This document shows, one piece after another, positions 49,198 to 61,600 of a stretch of DNA of 64,000 nucleotides. The first letter of the stretch is position 1. Each line of letters opens with the position of its first letter. The notes below the pieces were generated by a model. That model was not told the origin of the DNA and did no database searches. It was given only the letters and a program-made list of their open reading frames with translations. The position numbers and the translations under genes were made by a program. Where the stretch lies: the NCBI RefSeq assembly GCF_963676685.1, contig NC_092345.1:81905592-81969591 (forward strand). The letters are read 5' to 3'. Source of the stretch: Mytilus edulis (taxonomy: Eukaryota > Mollusca > Bivalvia > Mytilida > Mytilidae).

Positions 49198-52100
49198 AAA
49201 AGATTTTAGAACAAAAAGGGAACTGTAGAAAACATTGGAGTTTTCATGAATCTAGGTCATATGTCACAAGTTCACAATGGTCTAACCAAATACAGAATTT
49301 CAGAATATTTTTAAATTATTTATTGTATTTCAAGCAATGAAATAAAAAAATCATAGAAGTAATTCATTCTTCATACATGTAAATCAATTGTCCACATACT
49401 TTTAATATAATAAATAATGATAAGTGAAATATTTCATACACAATACACATTCAAAACTATGACAGTTATGTTTGTTTGATTCTTACATGATATGAGCATT
49501 GAAAAATACATATTTATTGCACTTGTTTGATAAGGATGTTGATGTGCCTTAATTTGTAATGCTTATCAATAGTTCAAGAATAATGAACAAAACATATTTT
49601 ATCAAATTATTGTGCAATCAGGATATATAATTGAAAAAGTCTTTAATTTCATTTTAGCAGTATAAGTTTTAGTAGACCTTTAGTGTATTCTCTATCAATG
49701 TAAGATGTTGCACAATTCTCTCAAAATTTTAAATCCCAGATTTGAATGCATGATTGATAGATGGCAATAATTTATTTCATTTGTTACAAATGCAATACAG
49801 TATATAGTATGGATCTTTTTAACTTCATTGTAAGTACATTATTTTATCTAATAAAACAAAAGCATATAGTTGATTGATCACATAAAACAATCTTGACATT
49901 AACACTAGTCTTAAATAAAATAACCAGTTTACTACAGTAAGGTGTAACAATCCTGATTGAATAACAGGAAGATTTTCTTTTAAACTTAAAAAGAATCCCT
50001 GAAAATATTAATCATAAATCCCATAACAAGACAGACCACACAAAAAGTTTTGTTCTTTGGATTTTCAAAAATTGAACATGGCTAATCATTTTTTTTTGTG
50101 ATAGATAATGTTGTTGCATGTGCTAAAAAAACTAGTAAATAATTGAAAAATTCTACTTATGAAAATTCCACAAAAATAAAAACTTCCTCTGTATTAAATT
50201 AGCAGAGAATTTTTTTCAGATGAATATAATGTTATGTTTTGACAATTTCAAAAAATTTTCATAGTTTAAGAATTTAAGGATAAGAAGCCTCCTGATAGCG
50301 AAAATCCAAGGAACTGAAAAATAAATTAGTGTGGCCTATGAATAAAATATTTGATAGAGTAATATAACAAAAATAAACATTTATACCTATAAAGATAATA
50401 TAAATAACAACATTTTAGGAAGAATATTATTAAAAAAAATCTATAGAGCCAAAGATTGATTATCTATTTTAGTAAAAGAAAACAGTTCCACAAACATATT
50501 AAAATAAACGATTATTTATTTTGCTGGCCTTTTACTTGCTCTTTCTGATCTAGTAGAACTTTAGGTCAAAGTAGACTAAATTGCATTTCTTTTTACATGC
50601 CTTTTTATATTTAGATTTCAACATGACTTATTTACCCATTAATACTGGCAGCTTAATATAATGGCTGAAAAAAACCCAAGAATACTGTAAAAATTATGTA
50701 ATTTGGACATGCAAATTGCAGCTGAAATATCCAATACAAACTGGTAAAACCAAATATCAACTATTTTTAGGATGTCTATATTAGAAAGTATTTGGTATCA
50801 TGTTAAATATTTGATCAGTTACACAAACTATCTGAAGACAAATGAAACATACAATTTTATATGTCATATCTACAAAATTTTGTATAAAATAACTATTTAC
50901 ATAATATTAATAACACAAACTTACAAAATTTAATAAACCTATTAATTTTTTAAAAGGTGCAAAATATAATGAAGTAAGTGCTATAAATTGTTTATCTACA
51001 ATGAATCACCTACTGGAATATACAAACAGAACAAAATTCTGGCAAGTTCTATAAAGCTACAGTGATTGGAATGAACAAGTATAAAACAACATGAACACAT
51101 TGAAACAAGCTGTCCAGAAACAGTAATACACTGTGGGGCCAGCCCCTTAAATAAAATATAAAAAGTACACAATCAAATAAGTAACATTTAACACACACAC
51201 TTACAACTGGAGATAATATCACAGGAAACTTTGGGAATAATTTGTCATAAACTATAACGGAGAAGAAATAACAGGCAATATACTTTTAAAAAGAAATATA
51301 CAAATTAAGGCTGGTGTCGTCAATAGTTTCAAGCTGACTCTTTATCAACACTGTCAATATTCTTTTAATGAAAGTTTTTAAATTAGAGCTTACGACTACT
51401 TTTTAGCTAAAGAAAGTGCTATCTATACCTGACTGAAATGTTGGCAAAGGACTAAGCAGGAAATTTTTTCCAATTTTTTTAGAGAATAATCCGTTGAATG
51501 AGTAAAAAGAGATATGAGGTATTCCGCATTTATTTTGTACTTCAAATAGAAATTTTCCTTAAACATGCAAATGTAACAAAACATTTGAAAGTTTTTTTCA
51601 ATAAAGTCAGTTGAGAAATGGTTGTGGAATAAGTATCTTCAAAAAAGATTATTGGAATAATCAAAAAAATTAAATAAATCATTGATAAATAATAAAATAA
51701 TAATACTTGTTTTTAATCTGTGAAAGTGGGTGATGCTCTGAGAATGTGGATACATGAACTATACTGGTAAATTCTATCTGTAATGAAAGTTTGTGGAATG
51801 AAAAAAAAAAATATTAGGGACGAGCGCCATTTTACATCTCAAATGGTGTATGTAAATGAAATGTCTGCTTTTTCTATTCATGCTGTCAAAAGATTCAGGT
51901 TTTCTGTTTTATAAATAAAGTGATAGTGGTGAACAGAGCCACATTTATGGAGTTGGGTCATGTAAAATTGATCAATTTCTTTTTTTATTGTATATGAATG
52001 CTTTGCCTTTGCAGAGAGAGTGTTAATTTTTGTTCTTTCGACAAAATCTCTAAAACAGGATTAAACATAGTCTTTATCATAACAATAATTTTCTACTCTC

Positions 52101-52698
52101 AACATTTTTAATACATTATGAGATGGGAAATAATCTCATGACAGAACTTAGTTGCAGGAGCGACACAATAAAAAGGTACTACCAATCACCACAAATGACA
52201 ATTTCCTTTAAATGGGCAATGGACAATATTCAATATTGTTAAACAATAAAATATACATAATATTAACTACAATGAATTCACATTAAAGGAAGAGAAAACC
52301 ATTTTATGGCAGTGAAGGGTATTAATATTTTCAAAATTCTGACAAATATTTTAACACATCATTTATAACACATAAAATCTTGTAGACCAATCTCAAAACA
52401 ACTCATTGTATGTGATAGTAACGATTAAATTTACTTTCTGATCATGATACAAGATATAACACTGTAAACATACAATACATCACATCATGTTATTTCAATT
52501 GTACAAATACTCTAAAGAATTTTACTAATGCAAAAACAGTGAAAAAAGGAAATGCACTTCATGGTTTTACTAATAGGTACTAAAATAAATTTCTAGAATG
52601 CCAAATTACCTACGTTCTTCACATCTGAATTGTGAAATAAAAGTGACTATTAAAAATATTCTCATATACATGTATATATAAATTAAAAAGAAAGTTTA
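49198..52698. other. AT-rich stretch, probably 3' UTR and downstream region of the calcium-channel gene
   Basis: No gene or repeat family was recognised. Several TTTATT hexamers (AATAAA on the minus strand) occur, so the poly(A) site of the minus-strand gene cannot be chosen by eye. Confidence 0.4.
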
Positions 52699-55600
52699 TC
52701 AACACCAATCAGATTCATCCTCATCAGAGTCTATATTTAGAGGTATATTGCTATCACTTCTCATTTCCATTTTTTCTGCTTTCTTTTTTCTACCCTTTGG
52801 TTTGAAGCCATTAGGCACAGTCTTTAAGGGTCTAGAACCTCTGTTTGAGCTTGACGAAGGGTCATTGAAATCTCCAGCTAATATTTTAGTTCTATCACTA
52901 CTATTTTTATTTATATCTGGTGATTGGCTACTTGATCTTAGATCATGTCTAATGTTTGATTTTTCACGCATCCATATTTCTTGGTCTCTATTACTTCTAC
53001 CTATATTTGGCAATGTTCGTGAATGCACTGATACTGTTGGTTTGTTTAAATTATTTCTTTCTGTTGGACTATAAGGTTCTGGTTTTCCAAATTTTCCTAA
53101 ATGTAAATTATAATTGTATGAACCTGATGAAGGAAAGTTTCTAGGTGCGTGTGATGGTGATTGATTTAATCTGGGAAAATTAATATTTCCCGGACTTCTT
53201 GGTGGTTGTGGTATTGTCGGTGATGGCATAACACGTGGCAAGTTTTTGTCTTTGAGTTTTGGTGTTGAAAGATTTAATGTTGAAGGTTTTAAAGCTGGTG
53301 GTAAAGGAACTGGTGGGAGTTTTCTCCCCTGTTTCTGTTTCTGTTTTTTAGGAGGTGTTGATACCGGGCTAGGACTTCGAGATCTATCAGTTAAATTTGC
53401 AGTTCCATAATATTCTGCCTGAGGTGTCTGTGATGGTGTTGTAGTTGAAGGAGAAGGAGAGCGTGACCTAGTTTCTAGTGAAGTTGACCTATAAAATGCT
53501 GAATCCCGTTTTCTCAGTGGTTGTGGACTAGGTAGTGGAGATCCTATTACATTCCCTTGTGGCTGTAATGGTGGTCTTCTCAAACTCCTAGATTTCCTTT
53601 GTTGTGGAGAATTGGGTAGACTTAAACTTTCATCCGCTTTGAAACCTGTCAAAATGGTATAGAATATTATCAATGAAATTGATTGAAAACATAAAACATA
53701 CAAAGTTAATACATGTACAATTATTGAATATTCAGAAATGAATGTTTTTATTTATTTTTGTGATTGTTGATCAAGAGTCAGAGACAGTAACATTCATTAA
53801 TACAATTATAGAAAATACTGCATACAATCAAAATTTTACTAGGATTGAATCAAATTTCATGTTTTGCAATATTCAATATAAACCTCATAAAAATTCCTTG
53901 GACTTTACAGAAATTAAGTAAAATAAACTGTTGACACAGAGATATGTCTGTTTTTGTTGTTGTTATTTTGATAGTATATGTAAATGTTGAAATTAATATG
54001 GCAATACATTCAAAGTAAATGACCTAATCACACAAACTAAAACAATGTTGGTGCTGCTAGTGCAAACACTGTAAACAGGAAGCCTACGTCTCATTTTATT
54101 GACTAAGGTAACAAAAGTTTGCAATGAGCTGCAACAATCAATCAATCAATATAGACTAATCTCGAGTTGTTTTATATGAATGAGTTACACAGCTTGACCC
54201 AAAGTTGATCAGGCAAATAATGTATTCTTACAGTGAGGTTATAACATTGTGACATTGTACAGGCAAATGCAGGAATTGGAAAGTCATCTATATGTACCCC
54301 AACCTAGCACTATGAGTTCTGTACTGTAAAGTGTGTATCTTTACTCAACTATTTATTACTTAAAATCCAAAGGGAACATTCATTTTCATCAAATATCAAT
54401 AAAACTATGGTATTAAATATAGCACGATGCAGTATATACATTGTATTATTATTTATAGTTTTTGTATGTATGTTAATTGAACTGATTCTAATGTGTGTAC
54501 AGTGTTGTAAACAGAGGATTTTTTCTAAATCATATAAAGCAACCATTGAAAAGCAACAAAATGCACATGATATTTTTAGATAGGAATTGACAAAATGAAA
54601 AACCAACCCTTTTTAGAACTGTACCATGCAGTTACAAAATATAGAATAAAAAGCCATGCATTAGTAAACCATTAATACCTGCTTAGCTATGTCTCTTGTG
54701 ACCTCAAATTAGAAGTAACCTTGGATTTGCTATATAATCAATTCTCCATTTTTTAAATCCCATTGGAGGCATTCAGATATATACTTATTAATTTTTTTAA
54801 CTAACATTTAAAAAGCTGCATCTAATAAACTGAAATCTTCATGTAAATAAATTTGATGCGATGATTTATTTCTACTACATATTGCAATGAAGGTACAATT
54901 ATTTATTCTTAAAGACGGTGAATATTTGTGATTTGTTACAATGATCATTGAATAAAAGATTCTGGTTAATTTTTGTCTAAACAATCATAAACAGATACAA
55001 TTACCATAATGTTTTCGCCGATCCATTTCAGCTATAGAATGAGCCTGATCAACTAAATTAGAAACTGCCGAAGCAAATCCAAATTCATTACGACGTGGTG
55101 AAGGTGACCTTCTCTGTAACATTGGAGAATTTGTAGGTGATCCAAATGGACTGTGATAAGGCATCATTGGGTGGACAGGAGATCTTTGTGAGACAGGTGT
55201 CGTAGGAACTGAAGGACTTTTACTACCAGGCCTGCTGGGAGCTGTGGGCCCTTGACCAGATGCATGTTCAGGTTTCAGACCACTTGAGAAGTCCTGCCGA
55301 TCCATAGACTAGAAAGAAAAATATATTCTAATGAATTAAAAATGAACTCTTTCTGAGATCATTACAGAAGATACTCTCTATCCTGATGGTAAACAACCTG
55401 ATAAAATAATCAAATATATATGATCTAACCATATACGTTCTATAAGTAAATTAAAAAAAAAATCCAAAATATTAGTTATAATCCAAATGTATTTAAGTGA
55501 TTCACAAAACTTCAAAGATACAGAATTCTGAACCATTTATCATAATACATTGTATTAGTTTAAACATTTATCAATCATAATATATTGTATTAGTCTAAAC

Positions 55601-58600
55601 TGTATTATACATACATATTCACATGTATATATCAAATTACAAAAAAAAATCATCTTTGCTTTTTCTTTTCTTTATAACAACATCCTTTATGGTACCAACA
55701 CCAAATAAAGCATGTAAATCTCCCGAACAGTAGGTAGAGGAATATAAGCATTGTCCCTGCACCGAAGCTACAAGTCTTACAAAAGGTTTACTTTTTCTTT
55801 AGGAGGGAAGTATATTATAAAACAAAATTGTGTAACAGAAGTCTTAAAAATTCAAAAAAAAATCTTAACTACTAGCTTTATGCTGGAAATTAACATCCAT
55901 TTTTACTTTTTGTGTAAAATTTACATAAATCAGTTTAGTGTATAACTTGAGGGTACCCAAAATGATTCTATTTTGACATTTTCTTCACCTTTATTTATCT
56001 AATAAACCAGACAAAAGTTTCTATTCTATTTATTTTTTGTAGATGTATCCTTATTTACTATATAGTTCCACAAATTTGATTTTGAATCCATATTGAACCA
56101 TAGAAAAATGGGTTTGAACAAACCTCTAAAAATCTATGATTTTGTAATGAGGAGTACCAAAATGGCATCCATGTTGAAGTTCACATCCTCAAAAATCAAC
56201 TATTGTTTTGTTTTAATTTTTCAAATAATAAGATAAATTTAACAAATTGCCGATGCTTACTTTTTCATTTTTTTTTTTTAAATATATAGTTCACCAAGTT
56301 ATTAACTTACTACTAATGTCATTAGATTTATCAAAATTTAATCAATCTAAGTTTACAATACAAGCAATTCACACCAGAAGGTTCTAATGGATCAAATAAG
56401 TTTTAATGGTCTTAACAAGTTTCAGGAATATGATCTAGTACAGCTTTAATTTGTTAATTTGATGACAGTTTCAAGTAAAACTATGGAAAAAGTCTATAAA
56501 CCCAAAAAATAAATAAAACAGAACAAAAAATCCATTCTACCAGCTTCGCCAAATTCCATCACCAAACTTTGGTTACCTTCCTATGTCTGAAGTAGGGTCC
56601 ATGAAAATGGACTCTCTTACGACTAACCGGTGATGACACAGAGGATATGACATCATCACTCTCGTCCTCCAATGAAAAAGAGGAATTTATGTAACAACCA
56701 AGTTCTGGGTTGTGAACCTAAAATTTATTTCATTAAGTCATGACACACCTTTATTCTGCAGAAGAGAAGAGATAACTAATGCAAAATAAAGTAACGTATT
56801 CAAAACTTCAAAGTAAAAAAATATCTATATATTTATATTCAGTCTAGATTAAAAGGCTTAAATCTGTATACCTGGAATAAGATCCAATAACAATATGTCT
56901 CTGGTGCACACAGTTAGCATGTGAAGCATAATTTACATTTTGCCATGTTTGAATTTGACTGTTACAATTCAATTTACATGAAATCATCTTACTTGAACAT
57001 TGAGTGTCAATAAAAACTACACTTCTATCATACTACAATTCATATCCTGATTTCCACCATTTGGCAGTTATAAACATCTACTGTAAATTCAGAAATTATT
57101 GCAAATTCTGAAAAATGAACTAAAACGCAAGATTATTTATTAATCTGAAAATCTGCTACAGTGACAACATTCAGACATAAAAATACTGAATTAGTTGCAT
57201 TATTCGCATCAATAAAAACCTTGCAATAATTTCTGAATATATGTTAGCTTATAACATGACTAAGTGTGACTTCTGTGATATATAACACTTACATGTAAAC
57301 TACTGATAACATGACTGAGTGTGACTCCTGTGATATATAACACTTACATGTAAACTACTGATAACATGACTGAGTGTGACTCCTGTGATATATAACACTT
57401 ACATGTAAACTACTGATAACATGACTGAGTGTGACTCCTGTGATATATAACACTTACATGTAAACTACTGATAACATGACTGAGTGTGACTCCTGTGATA
57501 TATAACACTTACATGTAAACTACTGATAACATGACTGAGTGTGACTCCTGTGATATATAACACTTACATGTAAACTACTGATAACATGACTGAGTGTGAC
57601 TCCTGTGATATATAACACTTACATGTAAACTACTGATAACATGACTGAGTGTGACTCCTGTGATATATAACACTTACATGTAAACTACTGATAACATGAC
57701 TGAGTGTGACTCCTGTGATATATAACACTTACATGTAAACTACTGATAACATGACTGAGTGTGACTCCTGTGATATATAACACTTACATGTAAACTACTG
57801 ATAACATGACTGAGTGTGACTCCTGTGATATATAACACTTACATGTAAACTACTGATAACATGACTGAGTGTGACTCCTGTGATTATAACACTTACATGT
57901 AAACTACTGATAACATGACTGAGTGTGACTCCTGTGATATATAACACTTACATGTAAACTACTGATAACATGACTGAGTGTGACTCCTGTGATATATAAC
58001 ACTTACATGTAAACTACTGATAACATGACTGAGTGTGACTCCTGTGATATATAACACTTACATGTAAACTACTGATAACATGACTGAGTGTGACTCCTGT
58101 GATTATAACACTTACATGTAAACTACTGATAACATGACTGAGTGTGACTCCTGTGATATATAACACTTACATGTAAACTACTGATAACATGACTGAGTGT
58201 GACTCCTGTGATATATAACACTTACATGTAAACTACTGATAACATGACTGAGTGTGACTCCTGTGATATATAACACTTACATGTAAACTACTGATAACAT
58301 GACTGAGTGTGACTCCTGTGATATATAACACTTACATGTAAACTACTGATAACATGACTGAGTGTGACTCCTGTGATATATAACACTTACATGTAAACTA
58401 CTGATAACATGACTGAGTGTGACTCCTGTGATATATAACACTTACATGTAAACTACTGATAACATGACTGAGTGTGACTCCTGTGATTATAACACTTACA
58501 TGTAAACTACTGATAACATGACTAAGTGTGACTTCTGTGATATATAACACTTACATGTAAACTACTGATAACATGACTGAGTGTGACTCCTGTGATATAT

Positions 58601-61600
58601 AACACTTACATGTAAACTACTGATAACATGACTGAGTGTGACTCCTGTGATATATAACACTTACATGTAAACTACTTATAACATGACTAAGTGTGACTCC
58701 TGTGATATATAACACTTACATGTAAACTACTGATAACATGACTGAGTGTGACTCCTGTGATATATAACACTTACATGTAAACTACTGATAACATGACTAA
58801 GTATGACTCCTGTGATATATAACACTTACATGTAAACTACTGATAACATGACTAAGTGTGACTCCTGTGATATATAACACTTACATGTAAACTACTGATA
58901 ACATGACTAAGTGTGACTCCTGTGATATATAACACTTACATGTAAACTACTGATAACATGACTAAGTGTGACTTCTGTGATATATAACACTTACATGTAA
59001 ACTACTGATAACATGACTGAGTGTGACTCCTGTGATATATAACACTTACATGTAAACTACTGATAACATGACTGAGTGTGACTCCTGTGATATATAACAC
59101 TTACATGTAAACTACTGATAACATGACTGAGTGTGACTCCTGTGATTATAACACTTACATGTAAACTACTGATAACATGACTGAGTGTGACTCCTGTGAT
59201 ATATAACACTTACATGTAAACTACTTATAACATGACTAAGTGTGACTCCTGTGATATATAACACTTACATGTAAACTACTGATAACATGACTGAGTGTGA
59301 CTCCTGTGATATATAACACTTACATGTAAACTACTGATAACATGACTAAGTATGACTCCTGTGATATATAACACTTACATGTAAACTACTGATAACATGA
59401 CTAAGTATGACTCCTGTGATATATAACACTTACATGTAAACTACTGATAACATGACTAAGTGTGACTCCTGTGATATATAACACTTACATGTAAACTACT
59501 GATAACATGACTAAGTGTGACTCCTGTGATATATAACACTTACATGTAAACTACTGATAACATGACTAAGTGTGACTCCTGTGATATATAACACTTACAT
59601 GTAAACTACTGATAACATGACTAAGTGTGACTCCTGTGATTATAACACTTACATGTAAACTACTGATAACATGACTAAGTATGACTCCTGTGATATATAA
59701 CACTTACATGTAAACTACTGATAACATGACTAAGTATGACTCCTGTGATATATAACACTTACATGTAAACTACTGATAACATGACTGAGTGTGACTCCTG
59801 TGATTATAACACTTACATGTAAACTACTGATAACATGACTGAGTGTGACTCCTGTGATATATAACACTTACATGTAAACTACTGATAACATGACTGAGTG
59901 TGACTCCTGTGATATATAACACTTACATGTAAACTACTGATAACATGACTGAGTGTGACTCCTGTGATATATAACACTTACATGTAAACTACTTATAACA
60001 TGACTAAGGCCGTGTTCACATTGACCTAAACTCGGTGTTGTGTAAGTGTAACTCACACGTAAACTAAACAAAATTACGTTCCCATTGATAAAACTTAATG
60101 TTTACATGTAGTGTAAAACATGTTTTGTCTACATGCAGTCGATACTCGATGTAGGCCTTGTGTAGATTAAGTGTACACAAAACTAGGCATTTAAAACATT
60201 AGTTTCACCGTGTATATTTAAGGAAGAAACAATTTTTGAATAAAATTGATATTTATAACAATTATTAATAAAGTTCTTCACAGAAATATTTGTCTAAACT
60301 TGATATATATATTTTTTTTTTTTTTAAACTAAACGTAGCTTTGTTAAGCCCTTATCAAGACTCAAAGTAGCATCATTGCCGAACACATAATTCATTTGAA
60401 AATTAAGGTCTTTCCGAATCGACTTGACTTACACAGAAATGTTTGCCACTGGTCTTTACTCAAACAACGATTCACTCATAAATGCATTACTTAAAAAGTG
60501 TGAGGTAAATGTATTGTTTGTCTAGTACATGTATCTCGGGATCCTTTAAATTACCTTTAAAACTAAAAAAAAACCATTATCCTCTCCCTTTGCCAAATAC
60601 TCCTTGGAGGAGACACACCATTTGAAACAAACAGAAAGGATAGGAATATAGTGATCCCTAATATATCATTCCTTCTTCTCCTTCAATCTCTGTACCGATG
60701 TAATGCATTGGCTTTATGAGAATGAAAATATATATTCTTCGCCTGTAAGCACGCTGCTGCAGCCTACGTTTTCTAATGCTTAATCGAGACATCTTTATTA
60801 TTTTTAAACTACTGCAAATCATCAAAATGGCTTTCATAAAGAAGCAACCACTTAACTTAACTAGAGGCTCTAAAGAGCCTGTGTCGCTCACCTTGGTCTA
60901 TGTGACTATTAAACAAAGAAAGCAGATGGATTCATGACAAAATTGTATTTTGGTGATGGTGAGGTGTTTGTACATCTTACTTTACTGAACATCCTTGCTG
61001 CTTACAATTATCTCTATCTATAATGAACTTGGCCCAGTATTTTCAGTGGAAAATGTTAGTAAAAATTTACAAATTTTATAAAAATTGTTGAAAATTGACT
61101 ATAAAGGACAATAACTCCTTAGGGGGTCAATTGACCATTTCGGTCATGTTGACTTATTTGTAAATCTTACTTTGCTGAACATTATTGCTGTATACAGTTT
61201 ATCTCTATCTATAATAATATTCAAGACAATAACCAAAAACAGCAAAATTTCCTTAAAATTACCAATTCAGGGGCAGCAACCCAACAACGGGTTGTCCGAT
61301 TCACCTGAAAATTTCGGGGCAGATAGATCTTGACCTGATAAACAATTTAACCCCCGTGTAAGATTTGCTCTAAAGGCTGCGGTTTCAGAGTTTTAAGCCA
61401 AAATCTACATTTCACCCCTATGTTCTATTTTTAGCCATGGCGGCCATCTTGGTTGGTTGGCCAGGTCACGGGACACAATTTTTAAAATACATACCCCAAT
61501 GATGATTGTGGCCAAGTTTGGTTAAATTTGGCCCAGTAGTTTCAGAGAAGATTTTGGTAAAAGATAACTAAGATTTACGAAAAATGGTTAAAAATTGACT

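Noticed and set aside
57247..60004. CRISPR-like regular array
   Set aside because: The 55-bp units abut without variable spacers, in an animal intron; this is a minisatellite.
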